A stretch of DNA of 33,069 nucleotides from Betaproteobacteria bacterium (GCA_025360445.1 JANYCE010000250.1:1-33069); one strand, 5' to 3'; positions 1-9,425 are shown, counted from the first letter of the stretch. Notes: generated by a model not told the origin, from the letters alone. Made by a program: numbers and translations.

Positions 1-558
1 CTCGCGGATCGATTTCAAAATCTGGCCGAAAGGCGAATGGATAGTGCGGTAAATAAGTACGAAACCGCCGAGAAAAATCGCAAACACGACATAGTACAGA
101 TTCATGCTGTCGGTGAGATCGATGACACCAAGGAAAGTGCCGCGCGGGACGCCCTGCAAGCCATCCTCGCCGCCGGTGAACTTCATCTGCAGCCAGACGA
201 AGTACGTCATTTGCGCGAGCGCCAATGTAATCATAGCGAAATAAATTCCGGCGCGGCGGATGGCGAGACTGCCGAACAACCAGCCAAGCAGGCCAGCGAA
301 CAAAGCCCCAGCAACAATGCCCGACTCCGGCGCCCAGCCCCACACTTTGATCGTATGCCCCGCAATGTAGGCAGCGGCGCCGAAAAACGCGGCATGCCCG
401 AACGACAGCAGGCCCGCGTAACCCAGGAGTAAATTGAAAGCACACGCGAACAACGCGAAGCACCAGCATTTCATCAGAAAAGTCGGATAAATACCGAACC
501 ACGGTGCGAGTGCGCCGCCGGCGATCAGCAAAGCGAAGCCGAGTCCGGTGCGATTCAT
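1..558 (-). CDS. livM: Branched-chain amino acid ABC transporter permease, LivM family (3' end beyond left edge)
   Basis: Open minus-strand frame absent from the ORF track because it runs off the edge. Reverse complement from 558 reads MNRTGLGFALLIAGGALAPWFGIYPTFLMKCWCFALFACAFNLLLGYAGLLSFGHAAFFGAAAYIAGH..., with the LivM hallmark NLLLGYAGLLSFGHAAFFG. Start overlaps the livH stop by 4 nt. Confidence 0.93.
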   Translation of the reverse strand, partial: MNRTGLGFALLIAGGALAPWFGIYPTFLMKCWCFALFACAFNLLLGYAGLLSFGHAAFFGAAAYIAGHTIKVWGWAPESGIVAGALFAGLLGWLFGSLAIRRAGIYFAMITLALAQMTYFVWLQMKFTGGEDGLQGVPRGTFLGVIDLTDSMNLYYVVFAIFLGGFVLIYRTIHSPFGQILKSIRE

Positions 559-1469
559 CGTTCGCGCCCAAACAACCCGGCAGGCCGCAACAGCAACACG
601 ATGACCATAATCACGAAAATGACGACCGCCGAAGCCTCCGAATAAAAGACCTTGGTCAGTCCTTCAATCAAACCGAGGCCGAGGCCCGTGACAATCGAAC
701 CGAGAATCGAACCCATGCCCCCGATTACGACCACCGCGAACACGACGATGATGAGATCGGCCCCCATCAGCGGGCTCACCGTGAAGATCGGTGCCGCCAA
801 CACGCCGGCAAATGCAGCGAGGCCGACGCCAAAACCGTACGTAAGCGTAATCATCAACGGCACATTGACGCCGAACGCCTGCACGAGGCGCGGATTCTCC
901 GTGCCTGCCCGCAGGTATGAGCCGAGCTTAGTGCGTTCGATGACAAACCAAGTACCGAGACAAACGGTCAGCGAAGCGACGATTACCCACGCGCGATACT
1001 TGGGCAGATACATGAAGCCGAGATCGATCGCACCCTGAAAAACTTCCGGGATTTCGTACTGCTGACCAGAAACGCCGTACGCGTAGCGAAACAGACCTTC
1101 AATAATCAGCGCGATGCCAAACGTCAGCAGCAGTCCGTATAAATGGTCGAGCTTGTAGAGCCGCGCGAGCATCGTGCGCTCAATGACGACGCCAAGCGCG
1201 CCGACCAACAGCGGCGCGAGCAGCAACGCGAGCCAATAATTGATCTGCATGCCGGGGCTGCCGATCCAATTGCCGAACTGGGTGAGTCCCAGCCATGCAA
1301 TGAACGCGCCCATCATGTATTGCGCGCCATGCGAAAAATTGATGATATTGAGCAAGCCGAAGATCACGGCAAGGCCCAGGCTTAATACGGCGTAGAAAGA
1401 TCCGTTGATAAGCCCGATCAGAAGCTGGCTATATAGCGCCTGCGGGGTGATGCCGAGCAGATCAAACAT
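555..1469 (-). CDS. livH: Branched-chain amino acid ABC transporter permease, LivH family
   Basis: MFDLLGITPQALYSQLLIGLINGSFYAVLSLGLAVIFGLLNIINFSHGAQYMMGAF; LivH hallmark GLLNIINFSHG. ORF is open to 1505, but the ATG at 1469 fits the family better. Confidence 0.93.
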   Translation of the reverse strand: MFDLLGITPQALYSQLLIGLINGSFYAVLSLGLAVIFGLLNIINFSHGAQYMMGAFIAWLGLTQFGNWIGSPGMQINYWLALLLAPLLVGALGVVIERTMLARLYKLDHLYGLLLTFGIALIIEGLFRYAYGVSGQQYEIPEVFQGAIDLGFMYLPKYRAWVIVASLTVCLGTWFVIERTKLGSYLRAGTENPRLVQAFGVNVPLMITLTYGFGVGLAAFAGVLAAPIFTVSPLMGADLIIVVFAVVVIGGMGSILGSIVTGLGLGLIEGLTKVFYSEASAVVIFVIMVIVLLLRPAGLFGRER

Positions 1470-1581
1470 TGGATTCGAAGACCTGCGATCAGTGACGTGA
1501 TGCAAAGTAACGGACGCACCGACTCGCGATACCAGTCTGCATGCGTTCGTTCAAATACTGTCTCCGATTTTCGGCATTAAA

Positions 1582-2841
1582 TTATTTTTTGAGCAGCGGA
1601 CATTCGCTTTGCGAAACCGGCATCACGGCATCCTTGGCCGCAATCACCTGGCGCACGTGGTAATAGTCCCACGGGTATTTCGACTCTTCCGGTTTCTTGA
1701 CCTGCAAGAGGTAAAAATCGTGCACGAGCCGGCCGTCCTCTCGAATCTTCGCATTCTTCGCGAAAAAATCGTTGACGGGCGTGTCCTTCATTTTTTTCAT
1801 GACCGCTTTCGCCTCGTCAGTGCCCGCCGCTTTGACCGCCTTCAGGTAATGCATCGTCGATGAGTAATCGCCGGCTTGGACCATTGTCGGCATGCGCTTG
1901 TGCTTTTCGAAGAAGCGTTTTGACCATGCCCGAGTTTCATCGTTGAGGTCCCAGTAAAACCCTTCGGTCAGGAACATTCCCTGCGTGGCTTTCAGCTGCA
2001 GACTGTGCACGTCCGTGATGAACATAAGCAGCCCGGCGAGCGACTGCTTCGGCGTGATGCCGAATTCGGCCGCCTGCTTGATGGAGTTCGTCGTATCTGT
2101 GCCGGCATTGGCCAAGCCGATGACTTTCGCGCCCGAAGCCTGCGCCTTCAACAGGAACGACGATAAATCCGTAGCGGGGAATGGGTGCCGTACCGAGCCC
2201 ATCACCTTGCCGCCGTTGGCCTGCACCGTCGCCGTCGTATCCTTCTCCAGCGCATGACCAAACGCGTAGTCCGCGGTCAAGAAGAACCAGGTGTCGCCGC
2301 CCTGTTTCACCACCGCCTTGCCGGTGCCGTTGGCAAGCGCGTAGGTATCGTACGTGTAATGCACGTTCGTATCAGTACAGTTCTTTCCGGTGATCAATGT
2401 CGCAGCCGCGCCATTTACTATCGTGATGCGGTTCTGCTCTTTTGCCACGGGCATTACCGCGAGCGCCGTCGAAGTCGTTACAAGATCGGTAATCATGTCG
2501 ACTTTGTCGCGCTCGAACCACTCGCGTGCCTTATTCGATGCCACGTCGCCCTTGTTCTGATGGTCGGCCGACACCAGTTCAATCGGGAAGGCCTTGCCTT
2601 TTTCCATCGCCCGGAAATCCTCAATCGCCATTTTGACGGCGAGCACTGCACCCGCGCCTGAGAGATCGGAATAAGATCCGGACAAATCGGTCAGCACGCC
2701 AATTTTGACGATGCCGTCCGACAACTTGACTGCACCTGCTGTGGCCTTCGGCGCATCTTTTTTTGCCGACTGGGCTGACGATACAAACGGCGTTGTAGCC
2801 AGCATGGCGCCGATCAGTACGGATATTAGCTTGCGCTTCAT
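1582..2841 (-). CDS. ABC transporter substrate-binding protein, branched-chain amino acid/amide type (Peripla_BP_6-like)
   Basis: Signal peptide MKRKLISVLIGAMLATTPFVSSAQS followed by GIVKIGVLTDLSGSYSDLSGAGAVLAVKMAIEDF; lies inside the liv operon. ORF extends to 2913 but a signal peptide starts at 2841. Confidence 0.92.
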   Translation of the reverse strand: MKRKLISVLIGAMLATTPFVSSAQSAKKDAPKATAGAVKLSDGIVKIGVLTDLSGSYSDLSGAGAVLAVKMAIEDFRAMEKGKAFPIELVSADHQNKGDVASNKAREWFERDKVDMITDLVTTSTALAVMPVAKEQNRITIVNGAAATLITGKNCTDTNVHYTYDTYALANGTGKAVVKQGGDTWFFLTADYAFGHALEKDTTATVQANGGKVMGSVRHPFPATDLSSFLLKAQASGAKVIGLANAGTDTTNSIKQAAEFGITPKQSLAGLLMFITDVHSLQLKATQGMFLTEGFYWDLNDETRAWSKRFFEKHKRMPTMVQAGDYSSTMHYLKAVKAAGTDEAKAVMKKMKDTPVNDFFAKNAKIREDGRLVHDFYLLQVKKPEESKYPWDYYHVRQVIAAKDAVMPVSQSECPLLKK

Positions 2842-2869
2842 GAACTTCTCCCTTGGTAGGACTTCACGA

Positions 2870-3589
2870 CTAAATACCCAGCAAAACGTGCAGCTTGTGC
2901 ATTTTTTCATCAAGCTCGGCCATTGTAACTGCTTCGACTATGCGGCCGTGCTCAACCACATAGTGCCGGTCGGCTAACGGCGCTACGAACCGAAAGTTCT
3001 GCTCGACGATGACGATCGTATAGCCACGCTCCTTTAGGGTGCGAATGACGCGGCTGAGCGTCTGCACGATGACCGGCGCCAGCCCTTCGCTGATTTCGTC
3101 GAGCAGCAAAAGTTTTGCGCCCGTGCGCAGGATGCGCGCAATTGCCAGCATCTGCTGTTCGCCGCCTGACAATCGCATGCCGGGGCTCGCGCGCCGCTCG
3201 TATAAATTAGGAAACATCGCGTAAATTTCATCAACGCTCATGCCGCCGCTCGCCACCGCAGGCGGCAAAAGCAGGTTTTCTTCGGCCGACAAGCTTGCGA
3301 ATATGCCGCGCTCTTCGGGGCAATAACCGACGCCCAGATGCGCGATTGCATGCGTTGCCATGCCGATGGTTTCACGGCCGTTAATTAAAATTGAACCCTC
3401 GCGCGTGCCGGTAAGCCCAAGGATCGCCCGCAAGGTGGTAGTGCGGCCCGCGCCGTTGCGGCCGAGCAGCGTCACGACTTCGCCGCGGTTCACGACAAAG
3501 TCGATGCCGTGCAGGATATGCGATTCGCCATAGAAGGCGTGCAGATTGGCGACGCGCAGCAGTTCAGCAGGCGCAGAGGCGTCTGTCAC
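2870..3589 (-). CDS. livF: Branched-chain amino acid ABC transporter ATP-binding protein, LivF family
   Basis: Signature LSGGEQQMLAIARIL, Walker B LLLLDEISEGLAP, VEQN motif typical of LivF. Walker A reads GRNGAGRT (Arg replaces the invariant Lys). Confidence 0.92.
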   Translation of the reverse strand: MTDASAPAELLRVANLHAFYGESHILHGIDFVVNRGEVVTLLGRNGAGRTTTLRAILGLTGTREGSILINGRETIGMATHAIAHLGVGYCPEERGIFASLSAEENLLLPPAVASGGMSVDEIYAMFPNLYERRASPGMRLSGGEQQMLAIARILRTGAKLLLLDEISEGLAPVIVQTLSRVIRTLKERGYTIVIVEQNFRFVAPLADRHYVVEHGRIVEAVTMAELDEKMHKLHVLLGI

Positions 3590-4350
3590 GCTGTCGCCGT
3601 ATCAGGCGAGCCGACATACGCCTCGAGAACCTTGGCATTTTTTGAAACCTCCGCATACGGCCCCTCCGCCAGGATGGCGCCACGCGCCAGCACGGTAATC
3701 GTATCTGACAGATTGGCGACGACGTTAAGGTTGTGCTCAACCATCATGATGGTGCGGCCGGCGGCAACTTTGCGGATCAATTCGACGACACGGCCGACAT
3801 CCTCGTGCCCCATGCCCTGCGTTGGCTCATCCAGCAGCATCAACTCCGGATCAAGCGCGAGAGTCGTCGCAATTTCGAGCGCGCGCTTGCGTCCGTACGG
3901 CAATTCGATTGTCACCGTATCAGCAAATGCAGCGAGGTCGACCGCTTCGAGCAACTCGAGAGCGCGCGCGTTAAGCGTATTGAGCGTGCCTGCGGACTTC
4001 CAGAAATGAAACGACGTGCCGAGCTTGCGCTGCAAGCCGATACGCACGTTTTCGAGCACGGTCAGGTGCGGGAATACCGCCGAAATCTGAAACGACCGGA
4101 TAACGCCGCGGCGCGCGATTTGCGCGGGTTTCTCGCGCGTAATGTCGATGCCGTTAAAAAGGATAGTCCCGCGCGTCGGCTCGAGAAACTTGGTCAGCAG
4201 ATTAAAGCAGGTTGTTTTGCCTGCGCCATTGGGCCCGATAAGTGCGTGGATGCTGCCGCGTTTTACTTTTAAACTCACGTCGTTGACGGCGACGAAGCCT
4301 TTAAACTCTTTTACGAGATTCTTCGTTTCCAGGATGTAGTCGTCACTCAT
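3586..4350 (-). CDS. livG: Branched-chain amino acid ABC transporter ATP-binding protein, LivG family
   Basis: MSDDYILETKNLVKEFKGFVAVNDVSLKVKRGSIHALIGPNGAGKTTCFNLLT; ATPase with MMVEHNL H-loop. ATG at 4350 chosen inside the longer ORF; stop overlaps the livF start. Confidence 0.93.
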   Translation of the reverse strand: MSDDYILETKNLVKEFKGFVAVNDVSLKVKRGSIHALIGPNGAGKTTCFNLLTKFLEPTRGTILFNGIDITREKPAQIARRGVIRSFQISAVFPHLTVLENVRIGLQRKLGTSFHFWKSAGTLNTLNARALELLEAVDLAAFADTVTIELPYGRKRALEIATTLALDPELMLLDEPTQGMGHEDVGRVVELIRKVAAGRTIMMVEHNLNVVANLSDTITVLARGAILAEGPYAEVSKNAKVLEAYVGSPDTATA

Positions 4351-4593
4351 GTTTATCCAGGGTTGAGCTTTAAAGGACACCGGGAACACCGGAAAAAGCG
4401 ATGGCAAGCCGCTGCTTTTCGTATGGTCTGTTGTTCCAACGCCAACTCGAATTCCTCTGTGGCAAACTGTTTTTTTTATCTCATGCCCGAGCCGTCGTCA
4501 CAGCTATATCACCTGATCGAGCGACACGCACTGCCAAATCTTACCCGTTGATGTCTCATGCAGCACGTCTGAAGCTAAACATTGCAAAGCCGC

Positions 4594-5967
4594 CTACGCG
4601 CCGAATCCCTCGCGCATCTGCGCGACGGCATCGGCGACGCGCCGCACGGCAACGACGGTGAGTCCGGCAATCGCCTGCTTGGGCTGATTTGCCTCCGGGA
4701 TCAACGCATGCGTGAAGCCGAGTTTCGCCGCTTCCTTAAGTCGCTCCTGGCCGCGCTGAACCGGTCGCACTTCCCCGGCGAGCCCGACTTCGCCGAAAAC
4801 CACCAGGCGTGAAGGCAGTGCGCGATCGGTCAACGACGACACAATCGCCATTAACACTGCAAGATCCGCCGCCGGCTCGGTGATTTTCATGCCGCCAACT
4901 GCGTTTACGAACACGTCCTGATCGAAACAGGCGATTCCCGCGTGCCGGTGCAGGACGGCGAGTAATAACGCGAGCCTGTTCTGCTCAAGCCCCACGCCCA
5001 GCCGGCGCGGATTCGGCGTATGCGCGGCGTCGACCAGCGCTTGTATTTCAACGAGCAATGGCCGCGTGCCTTCCTGCGTGACCAGCACACACGAGCCCGC
5101 GACCGGTTCGGCGTGCTGCGACAAAAATAACGCCGACGGATTCGACACGCCCTTAAGGCCCTTCTCCGTCATCGCGAACACGCCAAGTTCGTTCACCGCG
5201 CCAAAACGATTCTTGACTGCGCGAATCAACCGAAAGCTTGAATGGGTGTCACCTTCGAAGTAAAGCACGGTGTCGACAATGTGTTCGAGCACGCGCGGCC
5301 CCGCGAGCGCGCCCTCTTTCGTGACGTGGCCGACCAGGATGACGGTAATACCGCTCGACTTGGCGAGCCGTGTCAACTGCGCCGCGCACTCGCGCACCTG
5401 TGCGACCGACCCGGGCGCCGATTGCAGGGCATCCGAATAAAGTGTCTGGATTGAATCGATGACCGCTACCGCGGGCCTTTCCGTCTGCAGCACGTGTTGA
5501 ATTTTTTCAAGCCCGATTTCCGCGATTTGATGCAACACCGATGCATCAAGCGCAAGACGCTTCGCGCGTAGCGCAATCTGCTGCGACGATTCCTCACCGC
5601 TCACGTACAGCACTTTGTGCCGTGCGCCGACTGCGCACAGCGCTTGCAGCATCAGGGTCGACTTGCCGATGCCCGGATCGCCGCCGATCAGCATGACGGC
5701 GCCGGGCACCAGACCGCCGCCCAGCACGCGATCGAATTCCGTCAGACCGGTGGGCACGCGGCTTTCTTCGTGCGCCTCGACTTCGCTTAAACGCTGCAGC
5801 CTGCCTTTGCCGGCAAGCGCGGTAAACCGATTAGCGCCGACGCTTGCAACTTCCGCGACGGTTTCAACCAGCGTATTCCACGCAGTGCAGTGCGGGCACT
5901 GGCCTTGCCACTTGACGGCCTGGCCCCCGCATTCAGTGCACGTGTAAATCGATTTTGCTTTGGCCAT
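4594..5967 (-). CDS. radA: DNA repair protein RadA
   Basis: N-terminal zinc finger CTECGGQAVKWQGQCPHCTAWNTLVE, Walker A GGDPGIGKST, RadA KNRFG motif and Lon-like C-terminal domain. Confidence 0.97.
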   Translation of the reverse strand: MAKAKSIYTCTECGGQAVKWQGQCPHCTAWNTLVETVAEVASVGANRFTALAGKGRLQRLSEVEAHEESRVPTGLTEFDRVLGGGLVPGAVMLIGGDPGIGKSTLMLQALCAVGARHKVLYVSGEESSQQIALRAKRLALDASVLHQIAEIGLEKIQHVLQTERPAVAVIDSIQTLYSDALQSAPGSVAQVRECAAQLTRLAKSSGITVILVGHVTKEGALAGPRVLEHIVDTVLYFEGDTHSSFRLIRAVKNRFGAVNELGVFAMTEKGLKGVSNPSALFLSQHAEPVAGSCVLVTQEGTRPLLVEIQALVDAAHTPNPRRLGVGLEQNRLALLLAVLHRHAGIACFDQDVFVNAVGGMKITEPAADLAVLMAIVSSLTDRALPSRLVVFGEVGLAGEVRPVQRGQERLKEAAKLGFTHALIPEANQPKQAIAGLTVVAVRRVADAVAQMREGFGA

Positions 5968-6026
5968 GCGGGTTATGCGATCGGGCGCGACAGCGGCGTC
6001 AATTCGCTCGCTTTAAGCGAGGAATT

Positions 6027-6983
6027 TCAATGTGCCGCGGGGATAACTTGCGGACTGCCGGCGGCTGGCGCAGTGTGGCTCTGATGATGGGACGCGCGAT
6101 CGAACGCATGCTCGAGCCGGCGCACGCGCTCGTGCAGATTTTCGAGAAGCATTACGCAGAGCGTTGTCGTCACCGCAAACATTCCGATCTGTATGCGCTC
6201 TGATTCGAGCACCCCGCCCAAAGCTTGATGATTGCTCAGGAAAAAATAATCGCCGAGCATCAACCCGCCGGCGGCCGCCACCAGACCCGGCATGATGCCG
6301 CCGTACCACACGGCGACCACAGCCGCAGGCACAAAAAACAAAAATGGAAAACGCGAATCCTGGCCAAACAACCAATAGCGCAGAACGAATGCCAATGCTA
6401 ATACGCCAATGGTTACCGCATAACGCAACGCGACTGGCCGGCGATAAGGCCAGCTCGGATACTCATAGTGGTGATGGCTCGCGAGCGCATAGTAGCGGAT
6501 CAAATACTCGGCGAACTCCTTCGCTTCGGGGCACAGATTGGCAGTGCCGTGGTGCCGCAAATTATCGATCGCGCGTTCGAACTGGCGGATCCGGCGATGC
6601 AGCCGTTCGCAGAGAACAACGCATAACATAGTAGTGATGACATACACGCCGACCGCGAGCGACTCACGATTGCCGAGCGGCCACAGTGCTTGGCGCGACA
6701 TCATAAAGAAATAATCGCCCATCAGAAGGCCGAGCACGGTAGCGACAATGCCGGGACCGATGCCGCCATACCAAACGGCTATAACGGCCGCGGGCACGAA
6801 GAATGTGAATACCAGCCGATTCTGCAAATCGCCGTAAATCGAGTAGCGAATTAAAAATGCGGCGAGGACGGCCAACACGGCAACGCCGTAGCGCATGATG
6901 GGCGAGCGACGGTACGGCCATACTTTATGCGGATGCGGGGCTGACGCCATTGCGTGTTCTCCCGCTAATTGCTGGCTGCTCAT
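6027..6983 (-). CDS. Membrane protein with two tandem DUF4118-like (KdpD-type four-TM) modules and no kinase domain
   Basis: Two alignable halves: PYRRSPIMRYGVAVLAVLAAFLIRY...FTFFVPAAVIAVWYGGIGPGIVATVLGLLMGDYFF and PYRRPVALRYAVTIGVLALAFVLRY...FLFFVPAAVVAVWYGGIMPGLVAAAGGLMLGDYFF. Start uncertain (6998, 6983 or 6950). Confidence 0.8.
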   Translation of the reverse strand: MSSQQLAGEHAMASAPHPHKVWPYRRSPIMRYGVAVLAVLAAFLIRYSIYGDLQNRLVFTFFVPAAVIAVWYGGIGPGIVATVLGLLMGDYFFMMSRQALWPLGNRESLAVGVYVITTMLCVVLCERLHRRIRQFERAIDNLRHHGTANLCPEAKEFAEYLIRYYALASHHHYEYPSWPYRRPVALRYAVTIGVLALAFVLRYWLFGQDSRFPFLFFVPAAVVAVWYGGIMPGLVAAAGGLMLGDYFFLSNHQALGGVLESERIQIGMFAVTTTLCVMLLENLHERVRRLEHAFDRASHHQSHTAPAAGSPQVIPAAH

Positions 6984-7014
6984 GCTGCGATGATACACCG
7001 GGCGAAGGCGCTAT

Positions 7015-8112
7015 TCATGCAGCCCCTGGCGCGGGCGGCGTCGACTCTCGCAGCTCGATGACCGGCACACGCGGCGCAACAGCGCACAACAATTCGTAAC
7101 TTACAGTGCCTGCGGCAATCGCGACCTCGTCCGCCGATAAACCCTCGCCCCACAGCACGACCGGCGTAGCGACTCGCGCGCCGGATATGCCGGTGAGATC
7201 GACCGTCAACATGTCCATCGAAACCCGGCCTAGCGTGCGGGTGCGGATGCCGCCAACCAGCACTGGCGTGCCCGAGGGCGCGTGGCGCGGATAACCATCG
7301 GCATACCCGCAGGCCGCCACGCCCACGCGCAGCGGCTGCGTGGCCTCAAAGGCGCCGCCATAGCCGATGCGCGCCCCCGTCTGCAAATCCTGCACGGAAA
7401 TTAATTCGCTTACCAGTGTCATGACCGGCATGAGGCCCAGTTCCGCTGCAGACGTATCGGCAAATGGCGTGCAGCCGTACAGCATGATGCCCGGCCGGAC
7501 CCAGTCTGCGTGCGTCTGCGGAAAGCGCAGAATCGCTGCGGAATTGGCAAGCGAACGCTCGAGCCGCTGACCTGCGGCGAAGGTATCGAATATTTCCATT
7601 TGCAGCGCTACGCCGCGCGCATCATCGGCATTCGCGAAGTGCGTCATCAGCGTAAGTTGCCCGACGGCTCTGTGCAGGAGAAGGCTGTCACGCGCCGCGA
7701 GCGCTGCGGCCGGCGCGAAACCGAGCCGGTTCATACCCGTATTGACCTTGAGCATCACATCCAGGCGCGCGCCAGCCGGCGCTGCGTCAAGCATTCTTAA
7801 TTGTTCCGCGTTATGCACGACTATGGTGAAATCGTGTTGCGCCGCCACTGGCAGTTCAGACGAATCGAACAGGCCTTCGAGCAGTGCAATGCGCCGCGAA
7901 TACCCGCTCTCGCGCAAGCGCACTGCGGCTTCGATCTCCAACAGCGCAAGCCCATCTGCCGCTTCAAGTGCGCGGGCGGCGCGCGCTAATCCATGGCCAT
8001 AAGCATTGGCCTTAACCACGCCGAACACTCGCGAGTGCGGCGCGCACCGGCGCACGACGCCGAGGTTATGCCGCAAGGCGGCGCTGTTAATCAATGCTTT
8101 GATGGGCCGCAT
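7015..8112 (-). CDS. alr: Alanine racemase
   Basis: PLP-lysine motif VKANAYGHG; NTGMNRLGF, GYADGYPR and GRVSMDMLTVDLT motifs. Confidence 0.97.
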   Translation of the reverse strand: MRPIKALINSAALRHNLGVVRRCAPHSRVFGVVKANAYGHGLARAARALEAADGLALLEIEAAVRLRESGYSRRIALLEGLFDSSELPVAAQHDFTIVVHNAEQLRMLDAAPAGARLDVMLKVNTGMNRLGFAPAAALAARDSLLLHRAVGQLTLMTHFANADDARGVALQMEIFDTFAAGQRLERSLANSAAILRFPQTHADWVRPGIMLYGCTPFADTSAAELGLMPVMTLVSELISVQDLQTGARIGYGGAFEATQPLRVGVAACGYADGYPRHAPSGTPVLVGGIRTRTLGRVSMDMLTVDLTGISGARVATPVVLWGEGLSADEVAIAAGTVSYELLCAVAPRVPVIELRESTPPAPGAA

Positions 8113-8120
8113 GGTTAGGG

Positions 8121-8176
8121 GATTTGGGATTTAGGATTTAGGATTTAGGATTTAGGATTTAGGATGGAGGATGGAG
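8121..8176. repeat. Heptanucleotide tandem repeat, unit GATTTAG
   Basis: Read directly: gatttgg, then gatttag x5, then gatggag x2 (8 units of 7 bp). Lies 8 bp 5' of the alr start codon (8112). Confidence 0.97.
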
Positions 8177-8260
8177 GAATTATGATTATGGCTTCAGCCA
8201 GTGCACGGCGTTGGCTTTGCTTGCGTCGGTCCATACTCCGCGCTTCGCAATCCCCAATCC

Positions 8261-9190
8261 TCACTCTTTACCCCTTTCTTTTCCCTTCCGCTCCGCCATC
8301 GCGCGCATTTTCGCCGTCGCGAAATCGACGAACGTGCAGAGCAGACGCGAGCGAAATTTTTCGCGCGGATAGACGAGCGACAGCGTGCGTATGAGCTTTG
8401 GTTCGAGCGGCACCGCAACGAGTGACCCCAGGGTGAGCTCCTTCACGATGGTGGCCCTCGACATGATCGCGACGCCAATGCCGATTTCTATCACGCCCTT
8501 AATTGCCTCGGGGCTGCCGAGTTCCATCACGATATTGAGGTCTTCCGGCGCTATGCCCGACTCGCGAAAGTAATTGTCGGTAAATTGCCGCGTGCCGGAG
8601 CCGCTTTCACGGCTGACGAACGGTTCTCCCGCAATCTGCGCCGCTTTAACGGCGGCCAACTTCGCAAAGCTGTGAGCGGGCGTGCAAATCATGACGAGTT
8701 CGTCATCGCAGCAAACCTCCGTGTGCAGGCCGGGCAAGTGCGCGGGCGACTCTATCAAGCCCAGATCCAGTGTGTGATCGGATACGCGATGTTCGATGAT
8801 CTCGGAATTAGCGACGGTCATATGCGTTTGAACCTGCGGATGGCGCGCCTTGAATTCGCCGAGCACGCGCGGCAGGATGAATTCGGCGATGGTCATGCTG
8901 CAACCGAGCAGCAAAGGACCGCTTACAGCACCGGTCAACTCAGCCACGCGTTTATCGAGTTCGGCCGACAAGCTCAGAATACGTTCCGCGTAGTCGAGCA
9001 CGAGATCGCCCGCCGGGGTCAATGCGATTTTGCCGTGGCTGCGCGCGAACAGGCGCGCGCTAAAATGTTCTTCAAGTTGTTTGACCTGAAAAGTTACCGC
9101 CGGCTGCGTCATGAAAAGCTGCTCGGCCGCCTTCGTAAAGCTCAGCTGTTTGGCGACGGCGTGAAACACCTGCAATCTGCGATCGGCCAT
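8261..9190 (-). CDS. LysR-family transcriptional regulator
   Basis: N-terminal HTH MADRRLQVFHAVAKQLSFTKAAEQLFMTQPAVTFQVKQLEEHFSARLFARSHGKIALTPAGDLVLDYAERIL, followed by a LysR substrate-binding domain. Confidence 0.94.
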   Translation of the reverse strand: MADRRLQVFHAVAKQLSFTKAAEQLFMTQPAVTFQVKQLEEHFSARLFARSHGKIALTPAGDLVLDYAERILSLSAELDKRVAELTGAVSGPLLLGCSMTIAEFILPRVLGEFKARHPQVQTHMTVANSEIIEHRVSDHTLDLGLIESPAHLPGLHTEVCCDDELVMICTPAHSFAKLAAVKAAQIAGEPFVSRESGSGTRQFTDNYFRESGIAPEDLNIVMELGSPEAIKGVIEIGIGVAIMSRATIVKELTLGSLVAVPLEPKLIRTLSLVYPREKFRSRLLCTFVDFATAKMRAMAERKGKERGKE

Positions 9191-9230
9191 GGCTCGATAA
9201 AGGGTAAAGTGAACTGTTAGGTTGACGTAT

Positions 9231-9273
9231 CAGTCTGGACAGACTGTCGAATTTTGATGACAGTCATGCTGTC
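9231..9273. promoter_or_regulatory. Cluster of inverted repeats between the divergent lysR and lplT genes (candidate operator)
   Basis: CAGTCTG-GA-CAGACTG at 9231-9246 (perfect 7-bp arms) and GACAG-N5-CTGTC at 9259-9273; GACAG-A-CTGTC is nested at 9238-9248. Confidence 0.45.
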
Positions 9274-9425
9274 CGGCTGCTGTGCTTTTATGCTGCAATT
9301 CGCATTGATATTCAACCACACTTTTCCGCGCAAGTCATGAACGCGGGCCGCGTGCGCCATCGTCCGCCGCACGCGGAATCTATGGTATAAAGTTGCTCTC
9401 TTACAAGAGGGCACTTATCCCCTTC

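Noticed and set aside
504-920. Long plus-strand ORFs antisense to liv genes (504-920, 652-1038, 2185-2661, 3733-4272)
   Set aside because: They lie antisense to clearly conserved CDSs, have low-complexity Arg/His-rich translations, and are expected from high-GC codon usage.
4391-4421. Possible terminator between radA and livG (AAAAGC...GCTTTTT)
   Set aside because: Stem has mismatches and short arms; not convincing enough to annotate.
8121-8176. CRISPR-like array
   Set aside because: 7-bp head-to-tail units without spacers; this is a tandem microsatellite.
8585-9220. 211-aa plus-strand ORF opposite the LysR gene
   Set aside because: Shadow ORF of a convincing LysR gene; no recognisable domain.
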